Of a stretch of DNA of 64,000 nt, positions 13,690 to 24,000 are shown one piece after another. Source of the DNA: Alligator mississippiensis (lineage: Eukaryota > Chordata > Crocodylia > Alligatoridae); assembly GCF_030867095.1 (NCBI RefSeq), contig NC_081835.1, positions 17,368,501 through 17,432,500 of the forward strand. Reading direction: 5' to 3'. Position 1 is the stretch's first letter. The number at the start of each line of letters is the position of its first letter. Made by a program: the position numbers and the translations under genes. Under the pieces are notes generated by a model. The model saw nothing but the letters and a program-made list of their open reading frames with translations, ran no database searches and was not told the origin of the DNA.

Positions 13690-14130
13690 ATCTCCACCGC
13701 TGGGCTCCCTGCCACTGGCCCCGTTTTTTGAGCCACATGCACTGCCGCATGTACAGCTGCTTCGCCTTATGCTAGGGGCTGGAGGCCCGGACTGCCTCAT
13801 GCAGGGCCAGGGTTCAATCCACTCCCAGACTCTCTGCGCAGCATCGCCTACACTGAGCTGCTGGCCTCGTGCCAGTGGCTGCAGACCTGAGCCACCTCAA
13901 GCAGCTTCCAGGGTCTCAAGCTTTGTGCACCGCTGCATGCACCAAGGTCCCGGCTGCACACTGGGGGTTGCAGAGCCAAGCTGCCTCATGCAGCTCCTTG
14001 GTCTGGGCTCCATGCCCTGCTGCATGCGTTGAGTGGCTGGAGACCTGAGCTGTCTCACCCAGCTCTCAGGGTCTCACCCCATGCACCTCATTGTGCACTG
14101 ACTGGGGCTGAAGCCGTCCGCCGCTCCTGT
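13690..14130 (+). repeat. GC-rich degenerate tandem repeat
   Basis: Related blocks recur near 13,778, 13,878, 13,968 and 14,035. Each has the form GGCTGSAGACCTGAGC, then a CTCATGCAGCT-like word, then in several cases a GCTGCATGC word. Spacing is irregular, roughly 65-100 bp. A 135-codon open frame crosses it, but this is a by-product of the repeated GC-rich sequence and shows no family similarity. Confidence 0.55.
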
Positions 14131-14528
14131 CTGGCGAGAGGCATCTAAAGGGGCTCTTCAGGGCAGCAGCATCTGCCTGCTGGGCAGCTCTTCCCCAGCT
14201 CTTCTTAGCCCTGCTCTGGTTTCTGTCCCTTGATGCATTTGGCGCATGCTGGGCACACAGCTCCTTTTATTCTCTTCGGAGGCTCCCCCCCCCCGGCCGC
14301 CCCGCCCCCCCCAAGTTCTGCTGGACCTGCAGTGCAGGCTTAAATCAGGTCCAGGGCTCTCTGCCTTGCCCCGGGTAGGGGCAGGGCAAGCGCCTCCCTG
14401 CCGTTACCTGATTGGTGGAGGTGTCCCACCAGTCGCAATCAAGGGTCTCCGAGTCTGGCATGCTGGGCAATTACTGGTAAGTCCGCCACATTCCCATCGA
14501 ACAAGACCTTCATCCAGTCCCTGTAGAC

Positions 14529-14925
14529 CTGATGAAGGATGCATTGCCTTCAAGAGCATGTCTAACTTTATCCCAACCATGCTGTTGGTCCAGTAAAAGA
14601 TATCACCTAAACCAAAAAAGAATTCTTCCCTCTTGTATGATTCCTGGATCATTATGGCTACAACATCACTCCAATGCTACCATCAAACAAAAGACATTAA
14701 TTTTCCCTGGACAATAAAACAGGTGGACATGACACTAAAATCAGATGTTGTAATAGAGTGGGAATGCTGTTGTAGCCATGATGGTCCAGGGAATATGTGA
14801 GGAGCAAGGGGGTGAGGGTTGAACCAACTGTATGACGTTAGACAAGCTTTTGGAAACCTGGACATCTCTCCCAACCATACAACTGGTCTAAGTAAAGGTA
14901 ATACTATAAATACCCTTGCTTCTCA
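14529..14925. repeat. Cluster of three partial copies of the fold-back repeat family
   Basis: A plus-strand copy starts near CTGATGA (14,529-14,535), runs through CCAACCATGCTGTTGGTCCA and AAAAGATATCACC, and ends near TGGCTACAACATCACTCCAA (about 14,675). After about 90 bp, an inverted copy reads GTTGTAGCCATGATGGTCCA (about 14,770). A third part in plus orientation reads CCCAACCATACAACTGGTCT (about 14,872-14,891). The arrangement is tandem plus inverted, like the copies at 4,590 and 57,381. Confidence 0.7.
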
Positions 14926-14930
14926 CTAAA

Positions 14931-17180
14931 ATCATGTGCATTTGTGATAGATGTTTGGTTGGGTGATGGCAGATCTTTCATAGCTTATGCCACTAGTAAA
15001 AAAATCACATTTTGCAGAGAATTTCTAACTATCATGGATTGATTTTTATCACCTTGCCCAGGGCCTGTGCTACATTAAATTAATTTAAAAACCACCTTAA
15101 TCAGAAATGAGACGTGTAAAGCAGTAGCAATGTATCTATGTGCTAAAAATAATCTTTAAAGTGCTTTGATCTTCATTGTTTATTTAATTTTCTGCATTTT
15201 CTTTGATAATAATTGTTAACGGGAGCAGTAGCAAAATGAGACATCTCTATTTGGGCAACTCGTCAGCTCTATTCAATCTCAAATATACAGTAAGCAGCTG
15301 TGTAAATGCTGCCTTACTCCAAGGAGAGTTTATATGAATGATCCATGATTATCCTTTCCTTGGTTTTTGACTATACTAGACACTGAGGCACAAAAACTCA
15401 GTTTACACTTTCTCCCCTCTTTCTTGGCTGTTGTTAGGGCTTCCCTATTGGATTGTCTCTGTTCCCATTTTAAGTTCCTTCTGTTCCTGACAGGAGGCCT
15501 AACCCTTTTTTTATATTTTGGGTGGAGTTCACATGATCCACCCCCTAGTCACAATTTCGTGGCACTTCCACTACAGTTTTTTGTAGAACTCAAACACCTG
15601 GTGATAGGAGGCTTCAAGAGATGTCCTCTGCATCTCTGTGCAGGATCCTAGTCTTCTACAATATATTAAACAAGTCACTGCTGGCTCTTTCTGTAATAGA
15701 CTGTGATCACCTGAGCAGCACACAAAGATCCAGACTAGGTTATCCAGATAAAAGATTCCTTTTCAGCTCTTCCAACCTCTGAGGTATGGATTTCCAGACT
15801 GCAGAGGGACAGAGCTCTTCTGTTTTGATGAAAGAAAAATGTCCCATTTTTCATTCTGTTGAAATTCAGATGGAAACCTGCACATGGGCACCTGCCTGGG
15901 CTCTTAACCATTCACTCACTTATCTCACAAGGTTTCTGGGTTCCTCAACAACCCACCATTTAGGCTGATGGAGTCCTCCACCCTTACAGAAGATGGCTGG
16001 CTGACGTGCCAAGCAAGTAGTCCAAAGGGCTAACTGCTATGTAAGTGTGAAAGTTGGCTGCTCCCAGGAGGGGGAAAGCCTGGGAAACCAGCTGCCCCAG
16101 GAGTTGTGGAGTGGGCTAGAATTTAATATTTGCATTATTATAGTTTTTAAATTGTTAAACTGAATTTTCAGACATCTTCTTTCCTTCAGAATTGCAACAC
16201 AATTGTATTTGAAACTTTGGAATTCCTATTCCATGAGCTATTCTGGGTTTCCACCAGTATGAAATTTTAGAGGAATCAATGAACACCAGGGAGTGGGCAA
16301 AATGATGGCTAATGAAATGCATTACTGGTCAATGTGAGAGAATGTGCACTGCAAGGAATAATGTCAGCTGCTCGCATTCTAGGGTTCTAAATTTAGTGCA
16401 AATGCTCAGGAAAAAGCTGGGAGTGTCATTGCAGAAAACTTTGTGGAAACCTGTGAACAGCATGCAGTGGTAAGGAAAAAAATGAAAGAAAAAGTTTAGA
16501 TGCCTGTGGAACAAGGTGGAAATAACACAGATACTGCAGTGTATTGTATTGATCGATGTTGTGCCTTCACCTGTTTCAGTTCTGGTGCTGGTTTATGAAC
16601 AAGGATAAAGCAGAAGTGGCAGGGGTTCTGGAGATGGCAGGGAGGAGGATTTAAAGTGTTGAAAGAGGGAAAAGACCAGGACTGTAGGATTTGGTCCTAC
16701 ATTATAAAATGTGCTTAAAGTCTTCATCCCTTGAGCTATGCTCAAGTTTCATCAGATTGAACCCAAGATGTACCTGCTCCATAATTATCAGTGCCTTCAC
16801 TTTCCACTGCAGCCCAAAGGCATTATTGCTTCTTAGTAACCTATAGAGATCAGCACAATACTATTGTCTGCTCCTAGGAGAATGGACTGATTGTGGCAGT
16901 GACTTTACAAGGGGAATCAGGAAAAGGTGGACTGTTGCAAGACCAAACAGACTGATGTGCAGAGCCTTTCTGAAATGGACTATTTTTCTAGTGCTAGGCA
17001 GTGTCCACATGCTACCTCCACATAGCAAACTGCATCTGTTATCACTCAGTCCTCTTTGCTATCACCACTGCAGTCTGGTAATTTTAGGCAAGTCACATTG
17101 TCTCTGTGCCTCATTGCTTATCTGCAAAATAGGGGAAATGATTCAGCCTTCCCTTTATAAAGCGATTTGAGATCTAATGA
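14931..17180. other. Intergenic, no gene supported
   Basis: AT-rich noncoding sequence. Chance open frames are short and lack splice context. No RNA gene or bounded repeat is seen. Confidence 0.5.
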
Positions 17181-17189
17181 CGAAAACTC

Positions 17190-17718
17190 TGGCTGCATCT
17201 GCATGTGCAATTAATTTGAAGTAATAAACTCTGAAGCAGTTTGAGCTGGAGTAAACTACTCCCAGGTGCAGTGTCTACATGTGTGCCCAGAACAGCAGTA
17301 GTTTGAGCTGGGGCAGAGCAGTATGTGCCAGGGCCATTCCTGCCCTTCTTGGCCTGGGCTGGCAGGGGACACCAGAGGTCAACACTGGACTCTGGGTGGT
17401 GGCATCGGGCAGTAGAGGGGCTGGCTGGGGCATGAGGGTGCTGGAAGTGTGGAGTTGTGTGGCTAGGCAGCAGGCAGGAGTCTGGTCCCCTGCTGCCTGG
17501 GCTGACAGTGCAATTTACACCCGCAGTCAACATCTACATGTGTGTTTAATTGCAGTTAATTACCTCACTGTAAGAAAGCACTGTCCCTGGCAGTACTAAC
17601 TTATGTCAACGTTAATTAATTTACCAAAGCCTAATAGCATCACACATGTAGATGGTGCCACTTTATTCTGCAGCTAATTAGTCTTCTCCACAGTTAAGCC
17701 CACATGCAGACACAGCCT
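17190..17718. mobile_element. Diverged MITE of the GCATGTCTACAC-type family
   Basis: The left end (GGCTGCATCTGCATGTGCAA) and the right end (CCCACATGCAGACACAGCCT) are roughly inverted. Internal words such as GTGTCTACATGTGTG, ATCTACATGTGTG and CACATGTAGATGG are typical of the 352-850 element. It carries no transposase. The internal GC-rich stretch supports open frames of 106-119 codons on both strands, which I treat as accidental. Confidence 0.55.
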
Positions 17719-17719
17719 C

Positions 17720-19240
17720 TGTGTAGGAGTTACATACTACTATAAGTAAAAGTAATACTATAATAGTACTAAGCCTTGCAGGGCATTGATGTTTCCTGAG
17801 GATAATGGGAAAATCTATTTGCTTTGGGATCTATTACTTGCCTTTTATACTCTTAGCCGCTCTGTTGCTGATCTGTGCGTGGAAGACCTTGTGGGGTAAG
17901 TATTGCAGCTCTATATTAGCTCTGCCCATTCTTCTCAGATTCAGAGATTTATGATTGGCAACCACTTGCACTACTCCAACCCCCCTCCACGTACAGTCCC
18001 ACAGGGGTCAGTCTGGCTCTCTCCCCTTTTCAAAACACATATACATATGAAACTCCTTGGAGAGGAATGAAGACACCCTAGGCTTCAGCAGTAGACTGGT
18101 ACCCTCACACCCCATCTTACCCAGGCATCTTCAAATTTCAAAGCCCCATATCAAATGGTATATGCTTTATTCTTGGGCCCAGAATCCAGAGCCCGCACAC
18201 TATTCCCTTCGGTCACAGAATAATATAGTGTCCTACAGCAGTGATCTAAAACATCGTTGTAGCATTTCTGGATGCTGTAGCAGCTTGCATAATTATTGTA
18301 GAATATGACTGTATTTATTTAATCTAGACATTTAAGTCGCTGCTGTTGTTCTACATCAGCAAAACTTCTCAAGAGCCTTCCTGCTTCGTCTGTAGATTCT
18401 TGAAACTCAGCTGTAAATTGATAGCATAACAAAAGTTGCAAGTCTAAAAATGTCTTGGTGATCCCACTATTTTTAACAGGCACCTCATCCCCCCCTGCCT
18501 TGTGGACCCAGTGACTTCCCCAGAGGAAAATTTTCTTCTTAGTGCTCTGAGAACCAGCATTTGCAACGAAGCTAAGACCCACAATAACACCAGGTTTGCT
18601 GAAATTCAAGCCTGGTCACTTTAGGTATGACGTTCAGGAGCAGCGCATGGCCCCAGGACGCAGCAGCTGCAGAGTTTTATTACTGTCACTTGCAAATGCT
18701 TACAGCTCTCTAAGTCTGCCCTGTTTGAGGCACAGGACTCGCAGGCCAGGAGACATTTGCCTAAACTTGCCTTGAGGATAGTCCTCATCGGGATATATTA
18801 TTTTTGCATTGAGGTAATCCTGAACTAATTCTGAAAACTTGTGCTGTGTGGGTCGGTGGGTTTGTGTGTGTGTGATGATTCAGACGTTTAATGGGATCCG
18901 TGTGCTTACGTGACGCGCCTGTTATAAACCTCCCTCTGGCGCCGTTGGCTCCCCTGGAACTGAAACAAATGGCTGGGTGTAAAACCTTGGCCTCACGGAA
19001 GTCAACAGGAGCTTTTTTCCATTGATTGTGTTGGAGTCGGGATTTCACACAGGAAGCTTAAAAGCCTCTGATGTACTAAATGCTAAAAAAGAAATAATTG
19101 GGGATGGATCATGGGTGGAAAGGGAGGGGCTGGCAGGACTGTTGCTTCAGGCTGCTGCAGCCCCTTCTCCACAACTTTTTGGCCTTTTTTAGGAATATTC
19201 CCAGGGCCAGAGGGGGCAAGAGAAGCCAGGTGTTCTGGCT
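17720..19240. other. Upstream flank of SLC41A3, no exon supported
   Basis: Single-copy-looking sequence upstream of the minisatellite and promoter. A 96-codon minus-strand open frame (18,319-18,609) has no recognisable motif and no supporting signals. The 3' part (about 18,890-18,960) contains a few CpGs but no clear island. Confidence 0.45.
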
Positions 19241-19244
19241 CCTT

Positions 19245-19550
19245 GCTGCACATCTGGGAGGCAGTGCCAGGGGACAAGGGGACACAGGTGGCCTGGCTCT
19301 GCTGCACATCTGGGAGGCAGTGCCAGGGGACAAAGGGACACAGGTGGCCTGGCTCTGCTGCACATCTGGGAGGCAGTGATAGGGGGCAGGAGGACCCAGG
19401 TGCCCTGGATGCTTGCTGCACATCTGGGAGGCAGTGCCAGGGGACAAGGGGATCCAGGTGTCCTAGCTCCTTGCTGCACATCTGGGAGGCAGTGCCAGGG
19501 GACAGGGGGACCCAGGTGGCCTGGCTCCTTGCTGCACATCTGGGAGGCGC
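19245..19550 (+). repeat. Minisatellite, six units of 56-58 bp
   Basis: The word GCTGCACATCTGGGAGGC starts units at 19,245, 19,301, 19,357, 19,415, 19,473 and 19,531. Spacings are 56, 56, 58, 58 and 58 bp. Between anchors each unit reads approximately AGTGCCAGGGGACAAGGGGA, then CACAGGTGGCCTGGCT. Unit length changes by 2 bp between an older half (CTCTGCTG) and a younger half (CTCCTTGCTG). The array runs directly into the CpG-rich putative promoter of SLC41A3. Because unit sequence lacks stops in several frames, it creates long spurious open frames on both strands. Confidence 0.95.
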
Positions 19551-19748
19551 TGGCGCACCCGCGGGCGGGCGGGCAGCACCGCCCATCCCGGCCTCGCCGC
19601 TTCCTTTTCCGCTCCCCGCCGCGGAGCCGCCGCCGCTCCAGATGTGCGCCCCACGCCTCCCTCATTTGCATGCGCTCCAGATGCAGGCCACGCCCCCGCA
19701 GGGCCCCGGGGGGCGCTAGAGCCCCACGAGGAAGGACAAAGGAGCTGG
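19551..19748 (+). promoter_or_regulatory. SLC41A3: Putative CpG-rich promoter and noncoding first exon of SLC41A3
   Basis: This segment is densely CpG-rich, with GGGCGGG and CCGCCC boxes near 19,562-19,590 and runs such as CCGCGGAGCCGCCGCCGC. A perfect octamer element ATTTGCAT lies at 19,664-19,671. A strong splice donor GTGAGT at 19,749-19,754 would end a 5' UTR exon at 19,748, about 950 bp before the acceptor of the first coding exon. The transcription start itself cannot be read from sequence. The assignment rests on composition, donor quality and position. Confidence 0.6.
19642..19719 (+). other. Upstream ORF within putative SLC41A3 exon 1
   Basis: An ATG at 19,642 opens a 25-codon frame that stops at TAG (19,717-19,719), wholly inside the predicted first exon. 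It begins MCAPRLPHLHALQ. An overlapping ATG at 19,670 in another frame stays open to the donor at 19,748 and, after splicing to 20,703, is out of frame with the main start at 20,730. If transcription begins upstream of 19,642, both would be expected to lower initiation at the main start. This depends entirely on the unproven start site. Confidence 0.35.
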
Positions 19749-20175
19749 GTGAGTGCCCGCAGCTGGGGGTGGGCAGTGCTTGGCTTGGGGCTAGCTGCTG
19801 TGCTTCCTCCACAGCTGTATGCCCCTCCCCCAGCTGTGCCCTTGCTCCCCAGATGTGTGCCAGGTGCAGAGGAGAGCGAATCAGCTTGTATCTGAGTGCT
19901 TCCCTGCTGCACTGGGTCAGTCCTGGTAGGGCTGGGGGAACTGGGGGCTTTGATGAGCCTGCCAGCACAGAGGGTGGGTGGTGCTGCGGGGACGTGGAGC
20001 CTGGGCTCGGGGGACCCGTCATTGGTTTCACTGCTGGCCATTCGCACTGCATCGTGATTTACCCCTAATGGAGCATCACAGGCAGGCACGGGTGGTGGGC
20101 GGGAATCATAGGGTTCCTGTTTTTGTGTGTATTAGGAAAGGTGCCCAAGAGAGAGACCATCTAAATTGTACATAT

Positions 20176-20290
20176 TAGATAGATAGATGATCGATCAATC
20201 GAGCTGGATATATATCTATATCTACATTATATATATTATATCTATATTTTAATAGATATAATATCTGAGAATATAATATCTGATTATCAG
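20176..20290. repeat. AT-rich simple repeat (GATA/TATC-like)
   Basis: Begins with TAGATAGATAGATGATCGAT and continues as TATATCTATATCTACATT-like sequence with internal palindromic tracts. It is low-complexity DNA in the intron between the putative first exon and the first coding exon. Confidence 0.85.
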
Positions 20291-20702
20291 CTGATGCTTG
20301 CCCATTGGTACTGCCCTGGTGAGTGCAGCCTGCCAGACTCCTCAGCCAGTCCCATGGGCTGATTCTGCAGCATGCCGGATGCCTCTGGGTTCCCTTCTCA
20401 AAGCCACTGGGAATAAGGTGCACCCCTTGTTTAGGCTGCCGGCAGCATGCAGCTGGGATAGATGACAGAAGTGCAGCCCCGTGTCAGGTGGGGTCATGGA
20501 GAGGGAAATCAGTGGCCTGAAACAGGAGGCTGAGTGAAAGCTGATGAACAAACATTCAGGTCCTCTAGTAATCTGTGTCTCCCCTTAGAGAAGCAGGTGG
20601 CATTTTGCCTTTAAGTTAATGGGACAGAGGGAAACCCTTGGGACTTTTTCAAATCCGTAGGTTGCTGCCTCTCATGATACCTCACATTGTTGTGTTCTCC
20701 AG

Positions 20703-21020
20703 AAAGTCCCTGGATTTGGGAGAGTCACGATGAAAGGGGAGGAAGCTCGGCAGAGGAGAAAGGAGGGCAGGACGAAAAATGGAGAGCGGTCCAGGCACAA
20801 AGCAAAGAACAAGGGTAAACACAGAGACAGCCGACTTGGCAGCCAGGAGGCAGAGGATGTCCCTTTGGTCTCGCAGCAAAAACAGCCAGCCGAAGAGAAA
20901 GTGGCTATGGCAAGACTACACGAAGAATCAGCTGTTGCCGTTTGTCTGCAGGTGCTCCTGCCCTACATGTTAGCAGGCCTCGGCATGGTCTTGGCCGGGA
21001 TGGTTTTGGATTACGTTCAG
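20703..21020 (+). CDS. SLC41A3: SLC41A3 coding exon 1a (start ATG 20730), residues 1-97
   Basis: The acceptor is TTGTGTTCTCCAG ending at 20,702 and the donor is CAG|GTAAGG at 21,021. The 5' 27 bases are UTR, and the ATG at 20,730 opens [20 protein letters not shown]. The N-terminal 60 residues are very basic and hydrophilic, as expected for a cytosolic tail. The last 26 residues form transmembrane helix 1 ([20 protein letters not shown] then DYVQ). The exon ends in phase 0. The opening [10 protein letters not shown] resembles the start I recall for the long mammalian SLC41A3 form, which supports this start. It is an alternative to the exon at 25,374-25,568. Confidence 0.88.
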
Positions 21021-24000
21021 GTAAGGGAGACAGTCTCTTTCTCAGTGGGTGTTGTGGATTATCCTCAGGGTTCAGAGCATAGGCCTTGCCAAGGGAAGGA
21101 GGATTTACCAGGGATTGGATGGATGTGGGAGAGTCTTCCCCATTTTTGGATATCACCTTCTCAGTTCTAGACCATTATCACCCAGCTGCTGCTAAAACAC
21201 TCTCACAAGGCAGGACCTCTCGAATGTCTTGCCCTTCACCTCTTTTGAAGACTCAGGGTCTGGACAAAAGGGGGTGAGGGTTTGCTATATATCAGAAGCT
21301 TTAGGGTAACAGCCTGTTGACATGCTCTTGCCCTGTGGTAAGCACAGGTTAAACTAGGATAGCTTATTCTTCTTCAGTGAAGCAAGGCTAAGCTGCCCTG
21401 GATCAGCTTTACTTCCCTCAGGGTCGGAGCAGGCACCCAGTTACATGCAGAGCAGGTGATGTACAGTAAGTCCCTGCCCATTTCCAGCTCATTGTAATGT
21501 GTTCCAACTCAGGAGTTGCGTCTACACAAGCAGAAGAGTGTGCAGTTGTTACTGCGCAGTCATTTAGTACTTGTGTAACCAAGTACTTGTGTATTTGCAT
21601 AACCAAGTACTAAGTGACTGGCATTACTGCAAAGTAGTGTCCTTGCATGGGTTTTTTCTGATGCTACTGTGCAGTGAGGCCAGGGTGTCACAAGCATCAC
21701 AGAGGTATTTCCAAGTCCTTTGGACAAAATAAGGAGCTGGAATTGCCCAGCACTCTTGTTAGTGCTGTGTCTACCTTGATACACATCGTGTTCATCTTCA
21801 TATTCCTTTTTAAGGACTTCTAATGTTGGCATTATGGGTCTCTGTCCCACAGGGGAAATACATTTTGTGTGATGGTCTTAATCAAAGCTTGCCTTTGCAG
21901 TGCAAAATTACTTAGCAGCTAAGAACTGCCTTTAGACAACATATGCTTACTGTTTATTTCCATAGGACTCTCAAATGTATTATTGTTAAGAGGTGACTCT
22001 CTTTCAGTTATGCATTGCTTTTTCCCTCCCTTGTGTATTTGATTAACAAGCTATGGGGTCATGTTGCCCCTTCGTTATCTGATATGATGACACTGAAAGC
22101 CCTGTGTCTACACTGACAGTTTTTGCTGGACTGAAACTTTTTCCCTTCATCATTAGCCCTTAATTGACCTCCTTAAGCTGTAAGAGCAGTAAAGCCTGTA
22201 AACGCAGAGGCCATGACCAATTAAGATGGTCACAGTGTCCTCAGCTCATCTTAATGTGGTATGAACTGCAGCTCACGCTATCCACTCTTACGTGAACAGG
22301 AACAAGGGCGCTGTGCTATAATACCAAGGATCAAACTTTTTTTTGTCACCTTTAGCAGCAATCTAACAGACAGAAGGTTTGGTTTCATTTTTAATTTCTG
22401 TCCATGAATAGCTAACGCTGGATATAAATGGCATGTTTATCTAGCCATCCCAAAGTGCACAATGGCTTTACAGAGCAGATAGGTAGGTTTGGGCAAAGCA
22501 TGTTTAAAAATGCAGCCCTCTGCTGAGTTGTTGAGCAGTCCACAGCACCACGGCCCCAGTGGTTCAGGCAGGAATGCAGCAAACCCTGTACCTAGCTGAT
22601 GTTACAAATGACTAGTTTCTTTTATGTGTAAATAGCAATCCATCATATCCTTCCTCCTTGTGCCTAGTCCCTCAGCAGTTAGGGAAGAAATCTGCCCCTT
22701 TGTGGAAAGACAAGCACATCAGCTGCTGGTGCAGTGAAACCTTGTGAGTGAACATGCCCTGATTGGGTGTACTGTTTCTCTGATAGCTTCACTGCTGTTT
22801 GGAGTCTTCCTCCCTTTTGTGTCACATGCCAACCAGGTCTCTTTCTGCTTCTGCTGAGTGAAAAGGGAAGTTCACAGCTTCCTCGGTGCCCCAGCATGGC
22901 TTCCTTCCCTATGTGCTTGTGGTCCGCGTGGCCCAAGGTAGCACTGAACCAGAAACAGTCTTAAACATGGACCCCTTCAATGGCTCAAAGAGGAAGCCAC
23001 AAAATGAAGAGAACTTAGTGCCATTATCATGGTGCATTGCAAGGGCAGCCTGGCAGCATAGACATGCCTGCTCTGCAGCAAAGAGAAGTCATGTGTAAAC
23101 AAAAAGGGGTTTTGAAAGCTGGTTCTTTGGCATTTTCTGTCCGTCTTTGTGTTCCTGTTAGTGCTGCCAGTCATCTTATTCCTTAGACATTTCTTTGTAT
23201 CATGGTAGTGGATATAGGACCCAGTCAGAGATCAGGGCTCTGTTGTACACTGTCCACACATGCAATGAAAAGACAGTAAAGTCTGAACAATTTGGACATC
23301 ACCTGGTTGAACCTCTTGTGTTTGATGAAGTAAGGCTGTGGATCTGTGACGTTGTGTCAGAGGTACCTTAAGTGTATAATAAAAACACAGTGTGCACGCA
23401 CATCAGCTGATTTCATTACCTTCTTTGCGTGCTGATTTGCCAGTTGGAGGCATTTTATGGTGCTTGGTTAGTTATAGAGAGAGATAAGAGCATGATAAAC
23501 TCATTCACCCCAGCCTGCCAGGGCTTTAGGAAAAGCCGTACTAGCTGCTCTTTCTTTTTATGGCAGTTGGGTCTTTCAAGTAGTCTGACACTTTCCTCCT
23601 AGCAAGGCTTTCATCTGGGAGCAAGCAAGCAGTTTGTAATATGCATTGATACTTTATGACTCTGTCGACAGATTATTGAACCCCTAAAATCCTGAAATGG
23701 CTGACAAGACAACTCGGAGTCCCTAGGGCTTTAGCTGAGAGCTTCTCCCTCTTACCTTGAAGCTTTAGGTGAGAAGAAGCCGATCGTGGCGTGGGGCGGT
23801 GGGTAGTAAGAGCTTCTCTGGTTGGACTCCACATCCTACTCATCCTTATGTCTCCTTGCTAAGACTCTCCAGGACCAGTAATTGCCAAGTATATTGGTGA
23901 GGAGTGTTTTTTAATCTTGACTTTGAATGCTAGGATCTGGACAGACTTCTCACACTAGCCACTGAACAGCTGTAGGTGTCTGTTGCTACTGACTGGCTTT

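Noticed and set aside
13625..14032. 135-codon plus-strand frame
   Set aside because: It is explained by a GC-rich degenerate tandem repeat. The translation has no family features and there is no supporting exon structure.
18319..18609. 96-codon minus-strand frame upstream of the promoter
   Set aside because: It looks less repetitive than its neighbours, but I recognise no domain and see no splice or promoter support. Too weak to call.
19083..20089. Long open frames on both strands (up to 287 codons) across the minisatellite and CpG-rich region
   Set aside because: They arise because the 56-58 bp unit lacks stops in several frames and the region is GC-rich. The predicted proteins are just repeated PGTASQMCS-like or HLGGSARGQ-like strings with no family match.
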